From Nonomuraea muscovyensis (GTDB lineage Bacteria; Actinomycetota; Actinomycetes; Streptosporangiales; Streptosporangiaceae), in assembly GCF_014207745.1 (NCBI RefSeq), contig NZ_JACHJB010000001.1:1426001-1490000 (forward strand): DNA of 64,000 nt, read 5' to 3'. Shown here one piece after another: positions 43,293-51,006 of the stretch (position 1 is its first letter; each line of letters begins with the position of its first letter). A program made the translations under genes and the position numbers. The notes under the pieces were generated by a model. That model was not told the origin of the DNA, searched no databases, and was given only the letters and a program-made list of their open reading frames with translations.

Positions 43293-44477
43293 GTGATTCC
43301 TCTGGAGCTGGACCTCACCGACATGGACGTGATCCGCGACCCGTTCACCGCCTACGGGCGCGCCCGCGAGCGCTCGCCGCTGGCGCGGGTCGTCGCGCCC
43401 GGTCTCAGCCCGATGTGGGCGCTGACCAGGCAGGAGGGGGCGCGGGCGGTGCTCGCCGATCCCCGGTTCGAGATCACCTCCGGCAGCTTCCTGCGCCCCG
43501 ACGTGCCCGACGACTGCCTGCCGTACCTGCGCACCATGTCCGAGATGGACGGCCCCGAGCACCTGCGGCTGCGCAGACTGGTGGCGCCCGCGTTCAGCGC
43601 GCGCCGCGCCGCCGCGTTCCGGCCGCGGATCGAGCGGATCGTCGAGCGGCTCCTCGACGATCTCCCCGGCCATGCCGAGGACGGCTCGGTCGACCTGCTG
43701 AGCCACTTCGCCCGGCCGCTGCCGATGGAGGTCATCTGCGAGCTGGTCGGCGTGCCGGAGCCCGACCGGCCGCGCTGGCGCGACTACGGCGCCATGATCG
43801 TGGCGGGCGCGGGACAGGCGTTCGGCGCGGCCATCCCGGGCATCATCGCCGGCGCCAAGGAGGCTGTCGCGCGCCGCCGCCACGAGCCCGCCGACGACCT
43901 GCTGTCCGACCTCATCCGGGTCCAGGACGAGCACGGCGACCGGCTCGGCGACACCGAGTTGGTCACGCTGGTCTGGCACCTCGTGCTCGCGGGCCAGACG
44001 CCCACCAACCTCGTCGCCAACGCCGTGGACGTCCTGCTCGCCCATCCGGCCGAGCTGGCCGAGCTGCGCGCGGACCCGGCGCTCATGCCCCGGGCGGTGG
44101 AGGAGCTGATCCGCTGGTGCGGCCCCAACCTGCTGACAATCCCCCGCTACGCGCGCGAGGACGCCGACCTGTACGGGCACCGGGTGCGCAAGGGCGAGAC
44201 GGTGACCGTGGCGCTGGCCGCCGTCAACCGTGACCCCCGGGTGTACGCCGACCCCGACCGGTTCGACGTCATGCGGGAGCCCGGGGCGGCGGGGCATCTG
44301 GGGTTCGCCCACGGCCCGCACTTCTGCCTGGGCGCGTCCCTGGCCCGCGCCCAGACGGACGTCGCGCTCACGGCCCTGCTGCGCCGCTCGCCCGGCCTCG
44401 CGCTCGCCGTCGCGGACGCGCCGCGCGCGCCGGACCCGGGCACCTGGCGGCTGCTCGCGCTGCCCGTCACCCTCTGA
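43293..44477 (+). CDS. Cytochrome P450
   Basis: 394 residues, a soluble class I bacterial P450. Heme loop GFAHGPHFCLGASLARAQ with the Cys ligand, K-helix EELIRW (ExxR), PRYAREDADL, and RDPRVYADPDRFDV meander. The I-helix reads VLAGQTPTNLVAN; the usual acid-Thr pair (AGxETT or AGxDTT) is replaced by Q-T-P-T, so the proton relay for oxygen activation is unusual. No ferredoxin or reductase gene is adjacent. It is divergent from the CoA-ester lyase with 85 nt between starts. Substrate unknown; no biosynthetic cluster is visible. Confidence 0.93.
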   Translation: MIPLELDLTDMDVIRDPFTAYGRARERSPLARVVAPGLSPMWALTRQEGARAVLADPRFEITSGSFLRPDVPDDCLPYLRTMSEMDGPEHLRLRRLVAPAFSARRAAAFRPRIERIVERLLDDLPGHAEDGSVDLLSHFARPLPMEVICELVGVPEPDRPRWRDYGAMIVAGAGQAFGAAIPGIIAGAKEAVARRRHEPADDLLSDLIRVQDEHGDRLGDTELVTLVWHLVLAGQTPTNLVANAVDVLLAHPAELAELRADPALMPRAVEELIRWCGPNLLTIPRYAREDADLYGHRVRKGETVTVALAAVNRDPRVYADPDRFDVMREPGAAGHLGFAHGPHFCLGASLARAQTDVALTALLRRSPGLALAVADAPRAPDPGTWRLLALPVTL

Positions 44478-44492
44478 CGCCCGGCGCGCCCC

Positions 44493-45365
44493 TCAGAGGG
44501 CGAGCAGGGCGGCCAGGACGTCCTCCGCGCGCGTCCACAACAGCGAGCCGCCCTCCTCGGGCAGCAGGTGCCGTCGCGCCGCCGGGATGCGGCGGCCCAA
44601 GGTGGCCCCGTGGTCGGGCGAGTGGACGGTGCCCGGGTCGTGCCCGCCGTACCAGAGCTCGACCGGCACCCGGATGTCCTCCACGCGGAACGGCCACGGC
44701 CGATAGGCCAGCACCAGGTCGCGCGCGTACCCGGCGGCGCCCTGGGCGAAGCCCTCCGCCAGCGACCGGCGGTAGGCGGGCGCGAAGGCGGGGCCCGTGT
44801 AGACGGCGAGGTCGTGCTCGCCGCTCATCCCCGTGACGAGTCCCCACATCATCTCGGCGCCCGCGTCGCGGGCGAACGTCTCCTCGAACGTCTCCGGATC
44901 TTCGGCGGCCGCTCGCAGCAGCCCGGCCACCGCCGGGTCGACCGGCAGCCCGGGATGGGTGAGCTCGTCCAGCCCGGACACCACGGACGCGGCCGTCACG
45001 ACCCCGGCGGCGGCGCAGGCCAGCGCGAACGGCGCCCCGTGCGAGAACCCGACGACCCGCACGCCGCCCTCCAGGCCGAGCCCGGAGACGAGGTCGCGGA
45101 CGTCGTCGGGCCAGCTCAGCAGCGTGCGTCCCGGAGCGGGATCGGAGACGCCCAGCCCGGGCCGCTCCACCGCGATCAGCCGCACGCCGAGGCGGCCGAG
45201 GACGCCGGCGCCGAAGCCGAGGCTCCGGCCCATCGCCGCTCCGCTGAAGAACAGCACCGGTGCCCCGTCCGCAGGTCCCCAGCCCGCCCAGCCGAGCGCG
45301 CGCCCGTCGCGCAGCCGTACCGTCCCGAGTTCCTCGGGCTCCGCGATCCCGTACGTCACGACCAT
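44493..45365 (-). CDS. Alpha/beta hydrolase with apparent loss of the catalytic His
   Basis: 290 residues. VLFFSGAAMGRSLGF is the oxyanion loop, VVGFSHGAPFALAC the nucleophile elbow and VELWYGGHDPGTVH carries the acid. Where relatives have a GEGH motif before the last helix this protein has LLPEEGGSLLW, so the expected His is Gly. ATG 45365 has AGGAGG two nt away; GTG 45359 would give better spacing, and ATG 45380 has none. Hydrolase activity is doubtful unless another His substitutes. The upstream intergenic region holds three 13-bp repeats. Confidence 0.8.
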   Translation of the reverse strand: MVVTYGIAEPEELGTVRLRDGRALGWAGWGPADGAPVLFFSGAAMGRSLGFGAGVLGRLGVRLIAVERPGLGVSDPAPGRTLLSWPDDVRDLVSGLGLEGGVRVVGFSHGAPFALACAAAGVVTAASVVSGLDELTHPGLPVDPAVAGLLRAAAEDPETFEETFARDAGAEMMWGLVTGMSGEHDLAVYTGPAFAPAYRRSLAEGFAQGAAGYARDLVLAYRPWPFRVEDIRVPVELWYGGHDPGTVHSPDHGATLGRRIPAARRHLLPEEGGSLLWTRAEDVLAALLAL

Positions 45366-45430
45366 CCCCTCCTGTGTCATCGGCAGGTGACTGTAGGCGG
45401 TCCCCAGGCGTCCGGCCACCGGCTATCAGT

Positions 45431-45469
45431 GCCGGTCATCAGGGCCGGTCATCAGGGCCGGTTCACCGG
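45431..45469. repeat. Three 13-bp direct repeats between divergent genes
   Basis: GCCGGTCATCAGG at 45431-45443 and 45444-45456 (identical), then GCCGGTTCACCGG at 45457-45469 (imperfect). The head-to-tail array lies between the hydrolase (minus) and 45510 (plus) starts, a good place for an operator. Confidence 0.55.
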
Positions 45470-45497
45470 GCCGATTCATCGGCCCGGTACGGCCGGT

Positions 45498-45503
45498 TAC
45501 AGT
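45498..45503 (+). promoter_or_regulatory. -10 box of a leaderless promoter (45510)
   Basis: TACAGT six nt before GTG 45510; no ribosome binding site. Confidence 0.5.
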
Positions 45504-45509
45504 CGAACC

Positions 45510-45881
45510 GTGAGCGACATACGCGCGGCCGTCGAGGAGGGCGCCAAGAAGTCCGGCGTCCTCTGGGTCACCCTCGACCGCCCCCGCCTGGCCTGGCACG
45601 TCTGGCACGACGGCGCCGTCTACCTGGTGACCGGCGGCGAGGAGCAGGACCTGCCGGGCCTCGACGCGCTCGACACGGCGCGCGTCACCCTGCGCAGCAA
45701 GGACAACGGGGCCCGGCTGGTGGAGTTCGACGCGCGAGTCGGTGTCGTGGACCAGGCCGCCGAGACCGAGGTGGTCGCGGTGCTGGTCAAGGAGCGGCTC
45801 AACGCCCGCGACAGCGAGCATCTGGCGGAACGCTGGGCCCGCGAGTCAACCGTGCTCCGCCTGACGCCGTTGACGCCCTGA
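45510..45881 (+). CDS. Hypothetical protein, possible split-barrel (PNPOx-like) fold
   Basis: 123 residues, starting SDIRAAVEEGAKKSGVLWVT and including HVWHDGAVYLVTGGEEQDLP and ARVTLRSKDNGARLVEFDAR. The strand pattern with WHDG-VYLVTGGEEQ is reminiscent of small flavin-type split barrels, but no cofactor residues can be named. No signal peptide. The GTG start appears leaderless. It is bracketed by the 13-bp repeat array and a convergent DMT transporter. Function unknown. Confidence 0.75.
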   Translation: MSDIRAAVEEGAKKSGVLWVTLDRPRLAWHVWHDGAVYLVTGGEEQDLPGLDALDTARVTLRSKDNGARLVEFDARVGVVDQAAETEVVAVLVKERLNARDSEHLAERWARESTVLRLTPLTP

Positions 45882-45951
45882 CGGCGCGCGCTCACGGGCA
45901 GGCGCGCGTACTCACGCGCACGCACGCTCACGCGCACGCACGGCACGACCG

Positions 45952-46911
45952 TCAGCGGGCCACGGCCACCGGCTCCGGCTCGGCCTGCGCGACGGCCCCG
46001 GGCCGGGCCGAGGCGGTCTGCGCGAGCAGCGCGCCCGACAGCACCAGCAGGCCGCCGAGGATCTGGAACACGCCGAGCGTCTCCCCCAGCAACGCCCAGG
46101 CCACCACCGCACCGCCGATGACCTCCAGCGACGCCACCGTCGCGCCGACCGCCGCCGACAGGCGCCGCACCGCGTTGACGCCCAGGATGTACGCCGTCAC
46201 GGTCGCGATCAGCACCATCCACAGGTAGGCGCCGGCGACCGGCAGCGTGACCCCGCCCGACGGCGTGGCCGAGACGGTGAACGCCTCCCACGGGATGTTC
46301 CACGGCCTGGCGAACGGGAGGAGCACCACGGCGGCCCCGAGCATGCCCCAGGCGATGAGACCCAGCGGGTCGACGTCGTCCCCGAAACTATCGCTCATCA
46401 GGAAATATCCGGCGCAGCACGCCCCGGCGGCCAGCCCGAGCAGCAACCCGATCGCGTCCAGCCGCAGCCCCTGCCAGGCCTCCACGACGATGCCGAGCCC
46501 CGCGACCGCCACCACGGCGCCGACGAAGGCCGCCCGCGCCAGCCGTACCTTGCGCACGAACCGCACCCAGACGACCACCATCACCGGCGCCATGAACTCC
46601 AGCAGCAGCGCGATGCCCACCGGCAGCCGCGTGATCGCCACGAAGTAGAGGGCCTGCACTCCGGCCACGGCGACGACCGCGTACATGGCGAAGAACGGCA
46701 GCCGCGAGCGCGAGATGCGCAGCGCCTTCGGCCTCGCCACGACGAGGACCGCCAGGAGCAGCAGCCCCGCCCCCGCCATACGCGCCCACACCGCCTCGAC
46801 CGGCGCCAGCCCGGCGACGATGAGGTACTTGGCCATGGGGCCGGAGAACGCGAAACACCACGCGGACACGAAGGCGATCGCAAGGCCCGCATATCTCATG
46901 GAACACACCAT
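45952..46911 (-). CDS. EamA/DMT-superfamily transporter
   Basis: 319 residues, ten membrane helices in two EamA repeats. The first begins GLAIAFVSAWCFAFSGPMAK, the second LGLAAGACCAGYFLMSDSFG, with the conserved loops LPVGIALLLEFMAPVMV and GATVASLEVIGGAVVAWALL typical of RhtA/YdcZ-like amino-acid or metabolite exporters. ATG 46911 has TAATTA six nt upstream; ATG 46899 is the alternative. Cargo unknown. The C-terminal tail is Ala/Pro/Glu-rich and cytosolic. Confidence 0.88.
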   Translation of the reverse strand: MVCSMRYAGLAIAFVSAWCFAFSGPMAKYLIVAGLAPVEAVWARMAGAGLLLLAVLVVARPKALRISRSRLPFFAMYAVVAVAGVQALYFVAITRLPVGIALLLEFMAPVMVVVWVRFVRKVRLARAAFVGAVVAVAGLGIVVEAWQGLRLDAIGLLLGLAAGACCAGYFLMSDSFGDDVDPLGLIAWGMLGAAVVLLPFARPWNIPWEAFTVSATPSGGVTLPVAGAYLWMVLIATVTAYILGVNAVRRLSAAVGATVASLEVIGGAVVAWALLGETLGVFQILGGLLVLSGALLAQTASARPGAVAQAEPEPVAVAR

Positions 46912-46983
46912 CCGCCGTAATTACCGTTTGCTCCGTTCGATACTGACACGAGGGGCGTACCAGGCGCAATGCCACATGGCTGT

Positions 46984-46989
46984 TAGCCT
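46984..46989 (+). promoter_or_regulatory. -10 box of a leaderless promoter (MgtE-N/CBS gene)
   Basis: TAGCCT six nt before GTG 46996. Confidence 0.5.
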
Positions 46990-46995
46990 GCAGAG

Positions 46996-48201
46996 GTGAA
47001 GATCTTCGTGGCCCGCCTGGCCGGGACCTCGGTCTTCGACCCCGCGGGCGACCAGATCGGCCGCATCCGCGACGTCGTCGCCGGCCTGCGCGGCACCCGG
47101 CCGCCCAGCGTGCACGGCATGGTCGTCGAGGTCCAGCCGCGCCGCCGGGTGTTCCTGCCCATGACCCGCGTACGGGGCATCGAGGCCGGCGCGGTCGTCT
47201 TCACCGGGAAGCTCAACGTGCGCCGGTTCGAGAAGCGCGCCAGCGAGACACTCGTCATCGGCGAGATGCTGGACCTCACGGTGATGATCGACGGCGAGCC
47301 GATGACCGTCTACGACGTGGCGATGGAGGAGCGCAAGCCGTCGAGCTGGGAGATCACCAAGGTGGCCGCCTACCGGGGCAGGCGGCGGCGCGACCCCCGC
47401 ATCGCCTCCTGGGAGGAGGTGTCGGGGTTCGACGTGCTGCAGAAGGACCAGGGCGCGGCGGGGCTGATCGCGGCGTTCGAGTCCATGCGGCCCGCCGACA
47501 TGGCCAGCGCCCTGCACGAGCTGCCCGGCAAGCGGCGCGTCGAGATCGCCCGCGCCCTCGACGACGACCGGCTCGCCGACGTGCTGGAGGAACTGCCGCC
47601 GAGAGACCAGATCGGCATCCTCGGCACCCTCGAACCCGAGCGGGCCGCCGACGTGCTGGAGGAGATGGGCCCGGACGACGCCGCCGACCTGCTGCACGAC
47701 CTGCCCGAGGATCAGGCCGCCCGGCTGCTGTCCCTGATGGAGCCGCAGGAGGCCGCGCCCGTGCGCCGGCTGCTCACCTACCCGCACGACACGGCCGGCG
47801 GGATGATGACCACCGAGCCCGTGATCCTCCCGCCGAGCGCCACGGTGGCCGAGGCGCTCGCCCACATCAGGCACCAGGACCTCACGCCCGCGGTCGCCGC
47901 CCAGGTGTACGTGACCCGGCCGCCCAACGAGACGCCGACCGGGCCCTACCTCGGCGTGACCCACTTCCAGCGGCTGCTGCGCGACCCGCCCTCGACCCTG
48001 CTCGGCGCGGTGCTCGACCCGTCCATCGACCCGATCAAGCCGGACTTCACCCTGCCCGACGTCGCCTTCTACCTAGCTAGCTACAACCTGGTGTCGGCCC
48101 CGGTCATCGACGAGCTGGGCCGGCTCGTCGGCGCGGTCACCGTGGACGACGTGCTCGACCACATGCTGCCGCAGGACTGGCGCGAAAGGCCCCACCTGTG
48201 A
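46996..48201 (+). CDS. Soluble MgtE N-domain and CBS-pair protein with PRC-barrel-like head
   Basis: 401 residues. An N-terminal barrel-like part (KIFVARLAGTSVFDPAGDQI, GRIRDVVAGLRG) resembles PRC barrels. From about residue 150 come helical MgtE_N repeats (ALHELPGKRRVEIARALDDD, LEELPPRDQIGILGTLEPE, DAADLLHDLPEDQAARLL) and then a CBS pair (TYPHDTAGGMMTTEPVILPP ... GAVTVDDVLDHMLP). These are the Mg2+-sensing cytosolic modules of MgtE, but the transport helices are absent. It is coupled by GTGA to a DUF1003 membrane protein. Proposed role: Mg2+ or nucleotide sensor. M. tuberculosis Rv1232c is similar in layout. Confidence 0.88.
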   Translation: MKIFVARLAGTSVFDPAGDQIGRIRDVVAGLRGTRPPSVHGMVVEVQPRRRVFLPMTRVRGIEAGAVVFTGKLNVRRFEKRASETLVIGEMLDLTVMIDGEPMTVYDVAMEERKPSSWEITKVAAYRGRRRRDPRIASWEEVSGFDVLQKDQGAAGLIAAFESMRPADMASALHELPGKRRVEIARALDDDRLADVLEELPPRDQIGILGTLEPERAADVLEEMGPDDAADLLHDLPEDQAARLLSLMEPQEAAPVRRLLTYPHDTAGGMMTTEPVILPPSATVAEALAHIRHQDLTPAVAAQVYVTRPPNETPTGPYLGVTHFQRLLRDPPSTLLGAVLDPSIDPIKPDFTLPDVAFYLASYNLVSAPVIDELGRLVGAVTVDDVLDHMLPQDWRERPHL

Positions 48202-48665
48202 CCACCGAACGCCTCGACCAGCCGCGCGACCTGCGCCGCACGATGCGCCCGCACTACGACCGCGAGGCGTTCGGCCGCCTGTCGGAGCGGATCGCGCGGT
48301 TCCTCGGCACCGCCCGGTTCATCGTCTACATGACGGTGTTCGTCGCCGTCTGGGTGATCTGGAACGTCGCGGCCCCCGGCTACCTGGCGTTCGACCCGTA
48401 CCCGTTCATCTTCCTCACCCTCATGCTGTCGCTGCAGGCGTCGTACGCGGCGCCGCTCATCCTGCTCGCGCAGAACAGGCAGGCCGACCGCGACCGCGTC
48501 CAGTACGAGCAGGACCGCGAGCGGGCCGAGCGCGACCAGGCGGAGATCGAGTATCTGACGCGCGAGATCGCCGGGCTGCGGATGGCGCTGAGCGAGGTGG
48601 CCACCCGCGACTACCTGCGCGCCGAGCTGCAACGGCTGCTGGAGGAGCTCAGGGCGCGGCCCTGA
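48198..48665 (+). CDS. DUF1003 family membrane protein
   Basis: 155 residues. Two membrane helices (FIVYMTVFVAVWVIWNVAAP and FIFLTLMLSLQASYAAPLIL) with the family signature PYPFIFLTLMLSLQASYAAP and LLAQNRQADRDR, followed by a charged coiled coil (QYEQDRERAERDQAEIEYL). It overlaps the MgtE-N/CBS gene by 4 nt (GTGA), so the pair likely forms one complex, the soluble sensor docking on this membrane anchor (inference). It overlaps the convergent MarR gene by 17 nt. Confidence 0.9.
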   Translation: MTTERLDQPRDLRRTMRPHYDREAFGRLSERIARFLGTARFIVYMTVFVAVWVIWNVAAPGYLAFDPYPFIFLTLMLSLQASYAAPLILLAQNRQADRDRVQYEQDRERAERDQAEIEYLTREIAGLRMALSEVATRDYLRAELQRLLEELRARP

Positions 48666-49110
48666 CGTCGAGCCCGGCCAGCACGTCGCCGATCCGGCCC
48701 AGCTCGCCCGGGCCCAGCAGGTCGAGGAAGCCGGTCCTGATGCCCTTCAGGTAGGTCGGGCCCGCCTCCGCCAGCCGCTCCGCCCCGGCGTCGGTGAGCA
48801 CCGCGTACAGGCCGCGGGCGTCGCTCGCGCACGCCTCGCGCGCCACCAGCTCCTCGCGCTGCAACCGGTCGATCAGCCGGGTCAGCCCGCTGCGCGACAG
48901 CAGCACCCGCGCGGCCAGGTCGTTCATCCGCAGCCGCCGCCCCGGCGCCTCGGCGAGCCGCGCGAGCACGTCGTACGACGCTAGCGGCAGGTCGTGGGCC
49001 ACGAGCAGCTCCGCCTCCAGGTGACGGGTGACCCGCACCTGGACCCGCTGGAGCGTCCGCCAGACCGTGAGCTCCTCGACGGTGAGGCCCTCGTCGCGCA
49101 GAAGAGACAC
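48649..49110 (-). CDS. MarR family transcriptional regulator
   Basis: 153 residues. Winged helix with LASYDVLARLAEAPGRRLRM, NDLAARVLLSRSGLTRLIDR and LQREELVAREACASDARGLY (DR/DARG wing) is diagnostic. The GTG start has no ribosome binding site and TAAGGT six nt upstream. A weak palindrome with TTAG/CTAA ends (49120-49143) overlaps this -10 box and could be an autoregulatory site. It diverges from mrp. Ligand and targets unknown. Confidence 0.88.
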   Translation of the reverse strand: MSLLRDEGLTVEELTVWRTLQRVQVRVTRHLEAELLVAHDLPLASYDVLARLAEAPGRRLRMNDLAARVLLSRSGLTRLIDRLQREELVAREACASDARGLYAVLTDAGAERLAEAGPTYLKGIRTGFLDLLGPGELGRIGDVLAGLDVRAAP

Positions 49111-49116
49111 GGAGTA

Positions 49117-49143
49117 ACCTTAGAACGTTGTGCGAACACCTAA
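49117..49143 (-). promoter_or_regulatory. MarR promoter with candidate operator
   Basis: TAAGGT (49117-49122) six nt before GTG 49110. TTAG at 49120-49123 and CTAA at 49140-49143 frame an imperfect inverted repeat over the core promoter. Confidence 0.4.
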
Positions 49144-49267
49144 AAGCACGGATTAACCCCGTCGCTTCCCTGGTTCATACCATGGAGGGGCATCCTCGCC
49201 GACGTGTCGCGCCGGTCACCCACAGACGACTAAGGAGGGACGGCACTCCCTTCGTGCCGAGACTTCG

Positions 49268-50407
49268 ATGGCACCAACCCAGCAGCAGGTGACGGCCGCC
49301 CTCGCCACCGTCATCGACCCCGAGATCCGCCGTCCGATCACCGATCTCGGCATGGTCAAGAGCATCGACATCGCGCCGGACGGCGTGGTGCGCGTAGGCG
49401 TCTACCTGACGGTGGCCGGCTGTCCGATGAAGGACACCATCCGCCGCGACGTGGTCGCCGCGGTCTCCAAGCTCGATGGTGTCCCGAGCGTCGAGCTGGA
49501 GCTCGACGTCATGAGCACCGAGCAGCGCAAGGAGTTGCAGACCAAGCTCCGCGGCGACCGGGGCCCGGAGAAGGAGATCCCGTTCAACCAGCCCGGCTCG
49601 CTGACCCGCGTCTTCGCGGTCGCCAGCGGCAAGGGCGGCGTGGGCAAGTCGTCGGTCACGGTCAACCTGGCCGCCGCCATGGCCGCGAGCGGCCTGAAGG
49701 TGGGCGTCGTCGACGCCGACATCTACGGGCACAGCGTGCCGCGCATGCTCGGCGCCGCCGAGCGGCCCACCAAGGTCGAAGACATGATCATGCCGCCGGT
49801 GGCGCATGACATCAAGGTCATCTCGGTCGGCATGTTCAAGCCGGAGGGCAACACGCCGGTGGTGTGGCGCGGGCCCATGCTCGACCGCGCGCTGCACCAG
49901 TTCCTCGCCGACGTCTACTGGGGCGACCTCGACGTCCTGCTGCTCGACCTGCCGCCCGGCACCGGCGACATCGCCATCTCCGTGGCGCAGCGCCTGCCGT
50001 CGGCCGAGATCCTCGTCGTCACCACACCACAGATGGCCGCTGCCGAGGTCGCCGAACGGGCCGGCTCGATCGCCGCGCAGACCCACCAGCAGATCGCCGG
50101 CGTCATCGAGAACATGGCCTGGCTCCCCTGCCCGCACTGCGACGAGCGCATCCCGGTGTTCGGCGAGGGCGGTGGCCAGACGGTGGCCGACGCGCTCACC
50201 CGCACGCTCGGCGCCCGCGTGCCGCTGCTCGGCCAGGTGCCACTCGACATGCGGCTGCGCGAGGGCAGCGACGAGGGCAAGCCGCTCGTCCTGACCGACC
50301 CCGACTCCCCGGCGGCGGCGGAGCTGCGCTCGATCGCGGCCGCGCTCGGCAAGCGCTCGTCCAGCCTGAAGGGCATGCAACTCGGGCTGGCCCCCAACCG
50401 CCGATAG
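49268..50407 (+). CDS. mrp: Mrp/NBP35-family iron-sulfur cluster carrier ATPase
   Basis: 379 residues. The N-terminal DUF59/MIP18 domain (ALATVIDPEIRRPITDLGMV) is followed by a P-loop with deviant Walker A FAVASGKGGVGKSSVTVNLA, switch DADIYGHSVPRMLG, DLPPGTGDI and the bridging-cluster CPHC motif in WLPCPHCDER. It carries and transfers 4Fe-4S clusters in the cytosol. ATG 49268 has no good ribosome binding site; AAGGAGGG lies about 30 nt upstream, separated by a GGCAC/GTGCC hairpin that could bring it closer. Convergent with tatB. Rv1229c is the M. tuberculosis counterpart. Confidence 0.95.
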   Translation: MAPTQQQVTAALATVIDPEIRRPITDLGMVKSIDIAPDGVVRVGVYLTVAGCPMKDTIRRDVVAAVSKLDGVPSVELELDVMSTEQRKELQTKLRGDRGPEKEIPFNQPGSLTRVFAVASGKGGVGKSSVTVNLAAAMAASGLKVGVVDADIYGHSVPRMLGAAERPTKVEDMIMPPVAHDIKVISVGMFKPEGNTPVVWRGPMLDRALHQFLADVYWGDLDVLLLDLPPGTGDIAISVAQRLPSAEILVVTTPQMAAAEVAERAGSIAAQTHQQIAGVIENMAWLPCPHCDERIPVFGEGGGQTVADALTRTLGARVPLLGQVPLDMRLREGSDEGKPLVLTDPDSPAAAELRSIAAALGKRSSSLKGMQLGLAPNRR

Positions 50408-50475
50408 TGCTCACCCGAGCGCCGTAGCCATGGCACCCGTCGCGGCTACGGCGCTTCGTCGTCCGAGCGCACCGG

Positions 50476-50835
50476 TCAGGTGGCGTCGGGGTCGTACGGC
50501 GGCAGCTCGCCGTAGCCCAGCTCGTCCACCGGCTCGTGGACGGGGGGCGCGGTCGCCGGTTCGAGCTGGCGCGGCTTGCCGTTCCAGTCGTCCTCGAGGT
50601 CGTCCAGGAGATGCTTGCGGACGAAATTGCGCGGATTGAGGTCTGCGGGGTCGAAGTTGGACATCTCCGGGGGCAGCCCGGCGCGCAGGTCGTCACGCGC
50701 GTTGTTGGCCATCCGGCGCAGGTTGCGCAGCGTCTTGCCTGCCTGCGCCGCCGCCTCGGGCAGCTTCTCCGGCCCGAAGACGAGCAGCGCGATGACGATC
50801 AGCGCCCCGATCTCCAGCCAGCCCAGTCCGAACAC
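50476..50835 (-). CDS. tatB: Sec-independent protein translocase TatB
   Basis: 119 residues. FGLGWLEIGALIVIALLVFG is the short N-terminal membrane helix, followed by GPEKLPEAAAQAGKTLRNLR, the amphipathic helix with the FGP hinge of Tat proteins; length and LRRMANNARDDL fit TatB rather than TatA. It works with TatC to recognise twin-arginine substrates. The C-terminus is acidic and Pro-rich. GTG start with AGGAG six nt upstream. It lies downstream of htrA on the same strand, as in M. tuberculosis (htrA-tatB). Confidence 0.92.
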   Translation of the reverse strand: MFGLGWLEIGALIVIALLVFGPEKLPEAAAQAGKTLRNLRRMANNARDDLRAGLPPEMSNFDPADLNPRNFVRKHLLDDLEDDWNGKPRQLEPATAPPVHEPVDELGYGELPPYDPDAT

Positions 50836-51006
50836 CGTGAGCTCCTAGCGCAGTCCAATGCTCCGAGGACGACCCCGGCACATCCCAGACTAAAGGCTCC
50901 AGGTGGCTGGTCGGTCGTCCACGCCGGACAACAACGTACCAACCACCCAGCTCCCCGCCCGGGGCGCGTCCGGCACGGCACCGCCCGCCGGAAGGGGCGG
51001 GCGAGG

